Positions 13,037 to 25,349 of a stretch of 64,000 bases of DNA are shown piece after piece. The DNA comes from Cydia pomonella (lineage: Eukaryota; Arthropoda; Insecta; Lepidoptera; Tortricidae), in assembly GCF_033807575.1 (NCBI RefSeq), contig NC_084711.1:12152001-12216000 (forward strand), written 5' to 3'. The notes beneath the pieces are model-generated. The model saw only the letters and a program-made list of their open reading frames with translations, was not told where the DNA came from and ran no database searches. A program made the translations under genes and the position numbers. Each line of letters begins with the position of its first letter. Position 1 is the first letter of the stretch.

Positions 13037-14162
13037 ATAATTACCTACTTATGGAACGCTAACGTTTTATTTTCGATATTATGGACCATTTTTTTTTCTT
13101 TTGTCCTTCAGTAGATACGTCTTATTCATTCAGCTCGGCTCCTAGTAAAACGCTCGCTAAGCTACAGGAATGCCGAGTCTGCGCCGTGTGGCCAGTGTTT
13201 GTGTTGCGCTAAGCTCTGCGCGTGCACAGACCATACGATCCAACACAAACCGACTATCACATTACTGCATCTATACCTCTCTTTTAGCTTTTGTCACTTC
13301 TGAGCCATACCCTAGACGGTAGGTAAGTGCCTATCAGCTATAAATATCGCATTTTAAAGTTTAGTAAGTATTCGCTATAAACATTTTTATTTATAAACCA
13401 GGTTTATAATAAATTTCTGGTGTTTGTACTTAATCAAAATAGATTACAGTGAATTCATGGCTTTATAGAAATAAATAATAAACATTGTGAGACAATCCCA
13501 GTAGTTAGTAAAGGGCCCTCCACACTCGTGCGCGAATCCCGGCGCGAAGCCGCGAACGCGAGTGTGGCGTTGATTTCGCAGATTGTTCACGCCTTCGCGC
13601 CTTGTTCCACGTTTTTTGTCGGTTTTTCGGCCAGCGTCAAAGCGAAGCGCGAACTTGCATTACACACTATTTTGGCTCATCTTTGGCAATAAAAATATTA
13701 TTTATCTTATGTTTATATTATAATATTAAGCAGCTATATTTTACAGTTTTACAACAATTCAAAATAGAAAAGCAGTTAAATAACGTATAATGCCGTAGAA
13801 CTAACAGTTAAACTCGATCAGCTGATCCTTTTCCGCCATCTTGCCGGAAACCGAAATTTGCGAAATTTTGAAAAAAATTCGTAACTCGACAAGTTTCATT
13901 CCAAATCGTCTAAAACTCAGAGGTTACCATAACAATGCTAAAAAGAACAACTTCGGTTTCTATGTCAATGAGAGCCGAATTTCAGCCCACAGTGCGACGC
14001 AGGCTTCGTCAATATATACGTAATCAAGCAAAAAAAACATCCACAACACGCTTCGTCATCGAAATATGCACCTATCCTACAAAATATATATCCACAACAC
14101 GTTTCGTCAACGGCCTACCTAGTATCTATATAACAAAAAAACAAATAGAAATCTACCCCTAA
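13037..14162. other. Gene-free stretch with repeat-like GC-rich patches
   Basis: CGCGAATCCCGGCGCGAAGC with an inverted partner (13530-13600) looks like a MITE. Overlapping frames at 13841-14162 show no domain. Confidence 0.4.
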
Positions 14163-14405
14163 TTTTGGACCCGGGTACGTCCTTAAACTACGTCCACAAG
14201 AGAGGTATGGGCTTTGTGAATGTCATCTCGCTCTGTGTGGTAGGGCACAGCACAGCGGATGTCATTCCAGATCTAGAGCAGAGCCCAACTGGGGAAGTAC
14301 CTCCACCTTACAGAAAATCGCAGCCAAATAACACTAGACCCTACTTATAGTGTTGTGTTCCTGCCGGTGAGTAAGGTTGCCAGAGCTCAACGAGGGGTGC
14401 CATAA
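14163..14405 (+). repeat. Retroelement 3' fragment (RTE-like)
   Basis: The stretch containing GTCATTCCAGATCTAGAGC and GTAAGGTTGCCAGAGC is one I recall as a common moth repeat linked to RTE-type elements. It holds a short open frame without domains. Confidence 0.45.
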
Positions 14406-14740
14406 AAATCTAACAATTCACACCGTTCTATAAAATGACTGTGGTTACCGATTAAGTACCGTTTAGTGATTTAATTGCTAAAAGCTGAAAATTAAAAGCA
14501 TCTTCATTGTTTTCCTTAATCGATGAAAGTAAAAGATCGGCAATTTTATTGTTAAATTGATTTTCCCACCGTCTTTCCGCCATTCATTGGTGTTTTACCG
14601 CCTTTTGTAGCGTATCAACGTTACGTACGTAATCATCTATATTACATACACAGTTGCTATTATGACATAGATAATAGATTATAACAGAACTTAACTTTCA
14701 GAATGTTCACTGTCAAACCAACTCCATATTCGATAGAAAA

Positions 14741-14896
14741 GTAGGTACATGCAATCGCGATCATATATATCGGAGCGGTTAAGGTGCTCAAAAATACAAT
14801 ATGAACACGCGCTCTAGCGCCTTGACAATAGAGACGGGTTCAGATATTTGTGAGCACTTTGGCCGCTCCGATATATCTGATGGCGACTGTACCTAC
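14741..14896. mobile_element. MITE with GTAGGTACA ends
   Basis: GTAGGTACATGCAATCGCGA on the left and GTAGGTACAGTCGCCATC (reverse) on the right, with both ends continuing into ATATATCGGAGCGG. A second inverted pair lies inside. Confidence 0.75.
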
Positions 14897-15116
14897 CTAC
14901 CCTCTCCTGGTAATCATTCCTCTCAGGTAACTATTGAAGTCAGCTAGTAAGTTTCTTAAAGGCTCCCCGCGGTTTTCATCGATTTTTTACGAGTTTTGAG
15001 TCGTTATTCCTACATTTGCACTATTGGTAGAATTATAAGACAAACGGCTATCGGTTCTTTAATCTATTATTTCCATTCTGGACTGACGGATTAAAAAAAA
15101 ATAACACTTCTTTTTT

Positions 15117-15240
15117 CAAGTTGCATGTTGAAAGATATTTTTCACCACACCAACTGGTAAAGGCCCTCTTGATTGTTCAAAAACTAATGAGAAAGTATCG
15201 TTTTATCCACATGTGGGGCAAAGTAATCAAATGGAAATTT
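15117..15240. repeat. Repeat pair with 59755-59865 (inverse orientation)
   Basis: AAGGCCCTCTTGATTGTTC and CCACATGTGGGGCAAAGTA occur here and, reversed, at 59755-59865. Confidence 0.75.
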
Positions 15241-15299
15241 TGAGTTGTTTCCTTGTTTGCTGGTGGAATTCTTGCCCCCTTGTAAAACAAATAACTATT

Positions 15300-16987
15300 A
15301 GATGTAGGTGTATATTTTGCATGCTACAATTCAGCTAAATGTATGATACTTTTTAATTTATAATATTTTTGACCTTTTGTTAACCACATTTAACGCAAAT
15401 AAAGAACTTTACTTTACTTTATATATATTTTTTAAATAATGTCTAAGAAAACACTTTTTACGTTACTAGATTGCTGTGAAGGATTTAACATGTACGAAAT
15501 CTACACATTTGAGTTCGTCTTTGACGTCTCTAAAATCTGATCAAAGATTTTAATTTTAAATTAATTAACACAAAAGTTATGGCCAGTAAACAGTTTTGGC
15601 CTAAAATTGTTCAACTTTGATGCCAAATATCTCGAAGACAGTGAACTTTGAAGTAAATATGGTATACTATATTGCTTACAGCCGTTGCTGTTAATATGAT
15701 AAACTACAAAAAACAGAAAGCTAAGGGATTCAGATCGAAGGTCGTTGGCGTTAACCCCCTCAAGTATGTTTATGTATAATTCCGTCAGGTGCATCGTGTC
15801 CTATTATGCGTATCCTAAATCAAAATTCCTCATTAGTTGAGCATTGCTGATTTATTGTTCAAAAGTCGTAAAATAATGAATGTGCAAATTACCGCGAACA
15901 CATTCGTATAGCGCGCGTACCCCATACATGAACGTGATTGATTTTAAGTAGGTAGGTATAAAATACATTAGTAGTTTTCTTGAAAATGCATCAAAACAGG
16001 TCATCAATCATATAGAGGAAAATTTTATTGTTCTTTGCCCAAAAATTACATAACTAAACGAGTTTTTCATCTAAGTTTCCTTGCGTTATGATATATTATT
16101 TTCCTGCAGCGGAGTGAAGTTAGGTACAGAATATAATTTAAGCTTGATTCTAATAAATACTAATCAATGATATTCTACTGTTTACGAAATTATAAGTTAA
16201 ATACCTAAGTAGGTATTATACTTATTAGATATGGTAAGTCGATATTGCTCGTGTGACAAAGCCTTAACCCCTGAAATCGCAGGAGGAAAAAGCGATACCC
16301 ATACAATAATGTAAATAATGTCTTAAATTATTCCACGTCAAAATTACGCAGTTTCGGAAACTTTCCGACATATCAGTAGTTAAACTGGTCGATGATGATG
16401 TTATGGGAAAAAAAAATAAAAAAATATAAATACAGTCCGTAGTATTGACTGCCTGCCTGTATATGCAAGTACAATACGCGCGGCTAGTAGATATATTGTA
16501 CCTAAATAAGCAAACACACAGCGCCTAAAGCGAGATGCGCACGGTAAATAAGTATAACGGTGGTTTTACAACCGCCTGTGCGCCTAGACCTGACGCGTCT
16601 CGGAACATTGCCAATTCTCACTCCTCAATAGCCTTCGGAATTTCTCACAGTACGACTGTCTTCCTCGCCATAAACAGATTCGCTATTCATTATCTCAACA
16701 TAAACCTATGAAATAACCAATTTCATTGCTAACTGCCCCGGTTCATTGCCGTCAAGGGATTAAACTCGACTGTAGCAGTCTCATCTAGCTATTATAAAGG
16801 CATTTTACGTGCGATTGCCAATCAAAGAAACTTACGGTACACTGATTGATACAAGGCTAACCTTCCATTTCATACAGTCTGCGCTTTGTCGTCACAAATG
16901 CTGCAATCGAGTATTTAAATGTACAGATGACTTTAATCTCCAATTAAATAACATTATTGCCATAGTTTGTCTCATAAACAGATCTCG
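15300..16987. other. Gene-free stretch
   Basis: AT-rich with no supported gene. TTTACTTTACTTTATAT near 15410 looks like a retroelement tail. Confidence 0.4.
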
Positions 16988-16995
16988 ATTTTAAT

Positions 16996-18324
16996 GTGAG
17001 AGTCAGAATGGCGGGTGTACCTAAATAAAATCAAATGAAAAGCATACCATATTTTTGTACCTAATTTGTACTATTTAGTACCTCGTTTAAAAAAAATTGT
17101 ACCTCACGGTACGTAAAGTTATCATCAAAAAACAGGTCACCCGCCATCCTGACAGTCAGAATGGCGGGTGTACTTTATTACGCTATGTTCCCGTGGTTAT
17201 TGATAAATTCTATAAAAGCCAAATTTTTGTACCTTTTTTGTACCTTCATATTCAATTATAATATGAGTCATTTTATTTGTGCTTTCCAAGTTTTACTCAT
17301 TTTATATTTTGCTTGCTATTACAATTTTGCAGGCGTTATAATTTTTCAAGTTATCGATTTAATTTAAAAAAAAAACGCTAAGGTACGATTATTTTTATTA
17401 CGCCAGGATTTAGTACCTTTAATGTTTAATCTGTTAAGTTCAAATAACTCAGAAAATCATGTCTTAAAAATGATTTTTCTTAGGAAGATTTCTTTGAATT
17501 AGTGCCTAGCCTTTTTTAACGCTAAGGTACAATTATTTTTATTACGCCAGGATTTAGTACCTTTAATGTTTAATCTGTTAAGTTCTAATAGCTCAGAAAA
17601 TCATGTCTTAAAAATGATTTTTCTTAGGAAGATTTCTTTGAATTGGCGCCTAGCCTTTTTTAAGACATGATTTTCTGAGTTATTTGAACTTAACAGATTA
17701 AACATTAAAGGTACTAAATCCTGGCGTAATAAAAATAATTGTACCTTAGCGTTTTTTCTTAAAAACTAAATCGATAACTTGAAACATTATAACGCCTGCA
17801 AAATTGTAATAGCAAGCAAAATATAAAATGAGTAAAACTTGGAAAGCACAAATAAAATGACTCATATTATAATTGAATATGAAGGTACAAAAAAGGTACA
17901 AAAATTTGGCTTTTATAGAATTTATCAATAACCACGGGAACATAGCGTAATAAAGTACACCCGCCATTCTGACTGTCAGGATGGCGGGTGACCAGTACCC
18001 CTAGTGTAACTTTGATCGACATCATAACGTGACGAACGCGTTTGAGTTAAGTCTCATTTTGTATAGGATTTTGAGTTTCCAAAACGTCCCGCTTGGCGCG
18101 CTCTTTCGAAATCCAATACAAAATGAGACTAAACGCAAACGCGTACGTCACGTTTGGAAATCGAATTTAGTTACACTAGGGGTACTGTTTTTTGATGATA
18201 ACTTTACGTACCGTGAGGTACAATTTTTTTTAAACGAGGTACTAAATAGTACAAATTAGGTACAAAAATATGGTATGCATTTCATTTGATTTTATTTAGG
18301 TACACCCGCCATTCTGACTCTCAC
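16996..18324. mobile_element. Foldback/long-inverted-repeat DNA transposon with 8-bp target duplication
   Basis: Ends GTGAGAGTCAGAATGG... and its reverse complement, flanked by a perfect ATTTTAAT at 16988-16995 and 18325-18332. The element is one nested palindrome: outer arms (16996-17150 and 18187-18324) around inner arms (17153 to about 17510 and about 17660-17990). The inner arms start with the same GTCAGAATGGCGGGTG motif. The centre contains a direct repeat of about 144 bases (17374 and 17518). Both arms carry the same open frame starting MAGVLYYAMFPWLL, which I regard as a consequence of the palindrome. An 8-bp duplication is typical of hAT and P superfamilies; no transposase is present. 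Confidence 0.9.
17994..18186. mobile_element. MITE with 18-bp inverted ends, inserted in the right arm of the foldback element
   Basis: It begins AGTACCCCTAGTGTAACT and ends with the reverse complement. The opposite arm of the foldback supplies the empty site: GTGACC-TGTTTTTTG there, against GTGACC-[insert]-(T)GTTTTTTG here. Hence there is little or no target duplication. Confidence 0.8.
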
Positions 18325-18419
18325 ATTTTAATTTATACTTATTTTCTGTTCCTGGAGGCTAAGAACATTAGCAAAATAAAAGCTAGATACAATTTGGAAT
18401 CAACGAAAACTACAAATAA

Positions 18420-18678
18420 AAAATAAATATAAATATAAAGATTATAGGGACATTCTTACACAAATTGACTAAGTCCCACGGTAAGCCAAGAAGGCTTGTG
18501 TTGTCTTTAGACAATGATATATATAATATACAAATACTTAAATACATATAAATCATCCATGACTCAGGAAATCATCCATGGCTCATCACACAAATAAACG
18601 CCATTACCGGGATTCAAACCCAGGACCATCGGCTTCATAGACCGGGTCACTACCCACTAGGCCATACCGGTCGTCAAA
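18420..18678 (-). mobile_element. tRNA-derived SINE (second family)
   Basis: The minus-strand head at 18675-18592 has TGGCCTAGTGGG (A box) and GGTTTGAATCC (B box). The body ends with sequence about the motif CCCACGGTAAGCCAAGAAGG. It is a common arrangement in moth genomes (recalled, not searched). Confidence 0.8.
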
Positions 18679-19599
18679 TGGTGACAAAAAACATACAAAA
18701 ATATATCCCGCTATATATTGATCCTATAAGTTTGGGTATTGTATCATTCAATTCAGCGCAAAAAATACACGGAAAATTACACTTCACTGGCCAAGTTTGT
18801 AAAATGTGCATTTTTTTGCCCTCTGCCCATGCCCAATATATTGTAATACACATAAGCATGGTCTACAACACTTGGTTAACTTGTATGCAAACATGCCTTT
18901 TAGTTAAGTCCGTTTATTAAGATTTTTTTAGGGAGAGCGTTTGAGGAAGTAGGTAAGTGTTCATCTCAATAATGCGAGTATATGTTAACGGCACCAATCA
19001 TGGAACATTTAAGAGAAAATTTGGAGTATTTTTGATATTTCGCCGACATCTGTGAAATTTCTACCAATTTATGCTTTAAAAGTTGAATGTCCCATTCGTC
19101 CTTTTGTGTTTTCTATGTATTTAATGAAAGCTACTGCAATTGGTTTCAATATTATTAACCAATTAAAACTATGGTTTTTTGCTCCAGTCATGGGATGTAT
19201 GGCGCCATTAATTTTCAAACTGACAAATATCAATGAAAAATGAAATTTATGGTAAAATGGTGCCAGTGATTAAAAACTGATGGTAAATACTAGTTTTACA
19301 GGATTTGTCTATCTCTATACCATCCCATTACCTGATCCATTATAGGGGTGTTTACTATATGCAACTAACAATACAACCTACATTATCCTTACACGTACTT
19401 CTGTTGTTTCTCCAATAAATAAAATAAAATAATACCCCTGGAGAGGGGATAGGAACCCTAAATTTTGGTAAGACTCAGCAGATCCTCATTTCTAGTGTCA
19501 AGATAAAGTTATAAACAAAGTTTCATAGATGTAAATTCCTTCGTTCTTCGTTCCCCCATAATATGCAATTTTTTGATTTGGAATCGAAAAGTATACCTA

Positions 19600-20590
19600 T
19601 TTTTATTTTTTCTAATATTAGTATTTCATCCTATTGAAACTCCAAATAGGGAACCATACAAATTTAAGAAATTTTAGGCATATTTTTAAGTTACATTTAG
19701 GCGACTTACTTACTACTTGACTTTTTTTTCGGTGCAAAAGTGTACCATTAAAAACAGCCATTGAAAGTGTCTGATGGTCTGATGTTAAAGAGAACTGTTA
19801 CTCTGCCATAACTACAAAATTATGTTCATGGCAGGGACCGGAACAGCCATTTTAAGGGTTTTAAGCGGGGTTTTATAACGCTGGTTTTGAGAAACCATGG
19901 CTTATTGCTTAAACAACTAACCCGAACGTTGAAATTAATTCGAGTTAACTCAATACCCAGTCAATACCCCATTTAGGGTTTTAGCGGTAAGCGGTTAGGA
20001 ACTCAATGCAAAATATATTGATCCTTATTATCATAGCTCCTCTATTCATTTTTATTTGAAAAACCCGAACGTCGTTCCTGTGAATTAATCAAGTTAAGCC
20101 GAAACACTGGTTAATAAGTTATTCAGCATTGAACGCAAACAATATTGGGCTAAAGTTTATACAGATACGACTTATTTTTGATTGGAGTTCTTCGAATAAT
20201 ATTGTGCTGCACAGGTTTGCATCAACGCACACGCCGGCCGGCAGACCAATAAGCGGTTAAATTAAGTCAATAGAAACCGCTTCATAACCCTTTTAAAAAC
20301 CCGATCAAAACCTTAACCCCCTTAACCCAATAACATTTGGTTTGTTAGGCTTAACCCAGTCGAAACGCTTACCCCGTAAACAAGTCAAACAAACCCTAAC
20401 CCAAGTAAATGGTTAATTTTCGAACGGCTTAAGCCCCAAACGCGGTTTAGGTAAAGGAGTTTACCGGTACCTGGTCCATGGTTCAAAACTTCAAACAGTT
20501 GATACCTCATTTTATCAAGGCAGAATTTCTTAATTATGTATGGTTCCCTATTTGGAGTTTCCATAGGAGGAACTATTAAAAAAAAGTGTT
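19600..20590. mobile_element. Nested palindromic repeat region
   Basis: The inverted pair GAAACTCCAAATAGGGAACC (19636) and GGTTCCCTATTTGGAGTTTC (20543) brackets a second element (about 19829-20475). That element's ends (CATGGCAGGGACCGG and reverse CATGGACCAGGTACCGG) are imperfect inverted repeats, and it is rich in AACCC/GGGTT motifs. Confidence 0.55.
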
Positions 20591-22400
20591 TTTTTCTACT
20601 TTCCGATTCTAAATTACAAAATAACCGTAAACTCCAAGTATATCATAACATGTGATATACTTGGATTCATAATATACCTAGTTGGTTACTAAATTCTGTA
20701 ACTGCAATAATCTTTATCTACATAAAATATACGAACGAAAGTTGAATAAACTATATGTGTCAGTGCATCTGGAAAGGTACCTAGTCACGACATTTAGTTA
20801 CCGAGTTACATGAGTTTTTGTGGAATCTGGTGAAAAAGTGCCAAAATGGGTTTGTGTTATAATTGGATTATTTACATCCTAAGGAACACGTGTGTACTAA
20901 GAATATCAGTAAAGTTATGTTTTTTTAGTATATTTCTCCGACTATAAAGTTTAGTAGTCAGGGTGCCTTGTCGCGCCATGTCTTAAAAGCCTTTAAATTT
21001 TGAATAATTTTGTCAATATTTCCATCGCGGGTAGTCAACTACCTCTTTGTAAGATAGGGTATAGAATCGGTCTATAGCAAAATGATTTTTTGAACAAAAA
21101 AAAACTTAATGTTTTTTATAACAAAACATTCAACTTGCATGACTCTTGTATGAAATAATTATTTATTTTAATTTAATACGTTTGCCATTACTTAGATCAG
21201 AGGCTGGAGAGGTGCTGAAGGTGAAAGGGCCGGGGGATGGGGCGGGGAAGGGGAATGTGACGCGACTCGTGCGCCGCGCGCCGTGTGCGATATTAGTCTG
21301 CAGTCGGCTGCCGTTGTGTTATATTAAAAAAATCCAATAATTCTATAACTACAGACCTCGACATTAGATTTACTTATTTTGTTTTGTACTAAAACAAAGT
21401 ATTTTGATTTAATTAACCATTCCCGGAACATTTCACCAAGCCTATTTCATCGATATCGATACAGAATTGCACCTTCACTATCGTGTGTCGTGACGCGACC
21501 ATGCTGAGGATAGATTGAGGGAAAATACCGATTAGGTATATTTCTCCTACTAAAACCACACCAAGGTCGCGTCACGAGGTGTTTCTGTATTAATAATAAT
21601 TAATTTGTTGATCTCGAATTTAGTCAATGAAAAATTTAGCTGTGATTTTAGTTGTTTGACGTATAATTAATTAGTATTATATATATTTTTTTACTTTTTT
21701 TTATTTTTTTTATAATATTGATTGAAAGACTGATACATCATAAATTAGGTGCAGTTATGTACACAATTGAATTATTTTTTCTAGTTTTACTCCATTTATG
21801 TAAGATAATGACTTAGCGTGACAAGGTACCCAGTTTAGTAAAATGCTAAACTTTATGTCTTACACGACTAAAACAGAAGTTTTTATAAATAAGAATTAAT
21901 TGTTTTCTGCTATAATTATCCTAAATAACATTTTGTTACAGATATTTCTTGCATTATAGGTACTAAAATAGTGATCTTCGAGTTTAAGTTACTAAAGTTT
22001 AGTAAATGTCGTGACAAGGTACCCTAGTTACGTTTCCATACAAAAGTTTCGACCGAGTCACTAAACTTTATTGTTAAGAAAAACTGCTTTAACACCATTT
22101 CTATTATACCATTGTGGTACACCACGCTACATAGCATTTGATCTTGTGATATAGCATGAATATACTAATTATTTTGTTGATTTTTAATATTATAAGTGAT
22201 CTTTTATGTAATTGTTAAAAATGCGGTAATTATTAAATTTCTTTATGATTATGGAGTTTTCTTTGATTCAATTGTCCCATAATGCCATAGAATATGTAAC
22301 TATGATGAGAAACTAACAGTTTTAATCTCATTATTTTATGAATTGGGTATAATTAACACTTTCGTGTTTCTTCCACCCTGGCATGTTCAACCTAAGAAAT
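20591..22400. other. Gene-free stretch upstream of the intact non-LTR element
   Basis: A 12-bp-arm hairpin lies at 20635-20665 (CCAAGTATATCA). CGTGACAAGGTACC-like motifs recur near 21810 and 22010. No exon recognised. Confidence 0.4.
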
Positions 22401-22465
22401 CAGAATAATTAACATGTATTTTTAGACAATTCATCTTTATTATAATTCTTTAACATCCAAAGATT

Positions 22466-24032
22466 ATGATTATACCCTTCACTATGTAACTTTGAAGTTA
22501 GCACAAATGAATTTTTCGTTAACATAGGCAAAAACCTGGCTGATAAAATCCAGGAGGATCGGTCTTCACCCCCCTCAAGAATACATTTTAGTACATATAA
22601 ATCCTCGAAATCATTTGTCCTATTAAACACGGATGAAGCTGAGGTTGAAAGGATTATCATGAGCCTAAAAGACGATTCCGCGGTCGGTTGGGATGGCATA
22701 TCGAACAAAATAATAAAGGCATTCAGACATATCCTGGTTCCACCACTAACATATATATTTCAAAAGTGCATCTCTGAAGGAATATTTCCGAAATGTCTTA
22801 AAAAATCCGTTATAATCCCTGTCTATAAATCTGGAAGCAAAGTTCAAGTAACAAATTATAGACCAATTTCTCTTTTGCCAGCGACATCAAAAATTCTGGA
22901 AAAAATTATTAATAATAGACTTGTGCAATATTTGGAGAAGCATGCTTTTTTGTCAAAGACGCAGTTTGGTTTTAGGTCCAAGTTATCAACTGCCGATGCT
23001 GTACACGAATTGACAGACTATTTAGTTCAGGAACTAGACAAGGGTAACAAGACAATTGGAATTTTTCTGGACCTCGCAAAAGCTTTTGACACCGTTTCTA
23101 TTTCCATTTTACTGCACAAGCTTGAATCACTAGGTATTAGGGGCACACAGCACAAATTAATCGCGAGCTACCTAAACGGACGAACTCAATGCGTAAAAAT
23201 AGATAACATCATCAGCTCAGATTTAGAAAACACATCTTACGGCTTGCCACAAGGGAGCGTTTTGGCCTCTACCCTATTTTTAATTTACATTAATGACCTA
23301 TGCAATCTAAAGATAGATAGTGGCAAAATCATTTCCTACGCAGATGACACTGCGCTACTTTTTTCCGCAAAGTCAACAAACGAGGTTTACGAGATCGCAC
23401 AACGAGGATTCAATGTTGTAACTAACTGGCTAAAACTTCATCTACTAACACTGAACTCTGACAAAACAAACTTTATAAGCTTTTCCATGCGGAAATCAGA
23501 TCCAATGTCAAATAATCACACACTTTACGCACATAACTGTGAGGACGAAACAAATAAGCCCTGTACATGCCCATCTATAGCTATTACTGACAACATTAAG
23601 TATTTGGGAGTCATTATTGACGAAACTCTCTCTTTTAAAAATCACATTGAAGCATTGTGCAATAGAGTTCGAAAATTAATATTTGTATTTAAAAAACTTC
23701 GATCGATAGGTGATCAAACTTTAATCAAGCAAGTATACTTTTCACTGTGTCAATCGATACTAAGTTACTGTATTTCTTCCTGGGGTGGTACAGCTAAAAC
23801 AACACTAATAAACCTAGAAAGAGCCCAGAGAGCTGTACTAAAGGTAGCTACTTACCGCCCATTCTTATACCCCACTGAACTCCTTTATAAAGCATGTGAA
23901 GTACTAACTGTTCGTCAACTATTTATATTAAGCACAACACTTAAGCAGCACACCAAAATTCCTTTCAACACTGCATATACTAACAAAAGGCGCAAAGATA
24001 TTATACACCGTGCTTTTATTGAATTGCGTTAA
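22466..24032 (+). CDS. Non-LTR retrotransposon reverse transcriptase (Jockey/CR1-like), 5'-truncated
   Basis: From the ATG at 22659 the frame is open for 457 residues, and it is open upstream to about 22466 (NEFFVNIGKNL). RT motifs counted from that ATG: NYRPISLL near 66, the catalytic block FLDLAKAFDTV at 136-146, GLPQGSVL at 195-202, YADD at 227-230, and a YLGVIID motif further on. All three catalytic aspartates are intact and there is no stop, so this is a young copy. The endonuclease and ORF1 are absent because the insertion is 5'-truncated. The thumb/C-terminal region runs to the TAA at 24030. Confidence 0.92.
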
Positions 24033-24945
24033 CTCCGGGGTTTCGGTAAGTACGTTTAAGGAAACTAAATGGCATAGTTAGTTTTCAAAAAAAAAAATTT
24101 TTTTTGTTTTTTTTTTTACTATTTTTATTTTTATAAAAGTAACTAAATGTTGCATATAGCGTTGTTGTAACACGGGCATTACATTTAACTCAACCAAACA
24201 ATTGAAAACCGTGTCATATCAATGTCATTTCGAACGTCGATCGTCCGAGATAGTACTTACGTTTAGTAGCAAATGTATGAACTCGCACTAAACACTAATC
24301 AATAAGTAAACAGGCCCTAAGGCAAGTGTACACGCTCGTAAGGGTCTTATAAGATAAAAATTAATGATTGATTATCTCCGAAATGGAGTTAGAATATCGG
24401 TATCTTTGAGAAAGTTACTTTATTTAAGCTCAGGAATGCACCCTCGAAATTAACGCAAATCAAAAAAAACACGGTGTATGTATACAAACCGTACAAAGAA
24501 AACACGTATTTTCTTCTAGATTTTTTGTCTTTTTGGGCCCTTATTTGTACAACAGGTTAAATTCAAAATTAGACTTATACCCTCTTAGCTATGTTGGTTG
24601 TAAGAATATTCTACGACGCACCCTTCAAAAAATGACATACGATGATACAGAGAACTTACTAATAGTCGTAAAATGATTTCTTACTGTACTTTGATATAGA
24701 ATACTTAAATAAGTTATTTTGTTAAGGTTATCACCCTACCAGATTTTTATTGTGTACTATTTATAATTATAATTAAGTGAATAATTACAAATTAATTAAT
24801 ATGGTCCTATTCTGCCTGAAACACAGGAACTCCTAGTTCAGGCATTTGTAAACTTTTCCTTATCCTTAATCCTTAGTCTTTAAGTGCTAACACTGTACCT
24901 ACTTATACTGTTTTCAATAAAATTATTTGTTATTTGTTATTTGAA
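24033..24945 (+). mobile_element. 3' untranslated region and tail of the 22.5-kb non-LTR element
   Basis: It follows directly on the RT stop and ends in AATAAAATTATTTG with repeated TTATTTG units, the usual simple tail. Part of it (24033-24490) is also present at 40170-41266, beginning at the same place after the stop codon. That supports its being element UTR rather than host DNA. Confidence 0.7.
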
Positions 24946-25055
24946 GTAGAAGTGTGTTTTTTGCCACTATAAACTTTAAATGCAATTTTCTCAACTTGTG
25001 CATTTCGGAAGTCGAAAATTCAAAAATTTATATAAAAATAGTGGTTCCACCTACA

Positions 25056-25157
25056 ACCTAAAAACTAGTGCCTACGCCAAATCTTGGGATTAGTTGTCAA
25101 GCGGACCCCAGGCTCCCATGAGCCGTGGCAAATGCCGGAACAACGCGAGGAAGAAGA
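25056..25157 (+). mobile_element. 5'-truncated tRNA-derived SINE with 16-bp target duplication
   Basis: The insert is the 3' part of the SINE seen at 35.9 and 46.5 kb, ending in a GAA-repeat tail. It is flanked by AGTGGTTCCACCTACA at 25040-25055 and 25158-25173. The duplicated target looks like the terminus of the neighbouring mariner-type element. Confidence 0.85.
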
Positions 25158-25349
25158 AGTGGTTCCACCTACAGTCATATTTTTTTTTTGTATTGATAGC
25201 AAATTTAATCTACTTTTTGGAACCATGCATAACTCAATATCTGCAACAAGGTACTTTTGCATGTGCACTGACACATATATTAAAATGAAGTACACAAAAT
25301 CAGGAATTACATATGACAATATCATTCAAAATGGCCTCCTCTGGCCTTG

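Noticed and set aside
13841..14162. Two overlapping short frames
   Set aside because: No domains, low-complexity repeats of the type ACACGYTTCGTC, most likely repeat DNA.
17161..17367. Membrane protein gene
   Set aside because: Identical frame on both arms of a palindrome within a transposon, no promoter or family recognised.
22409..22708. Minus-strand frame of 99 codons
   Set aside because: Antisense shadow of the non-LTR reverse transcriptase reading frame.
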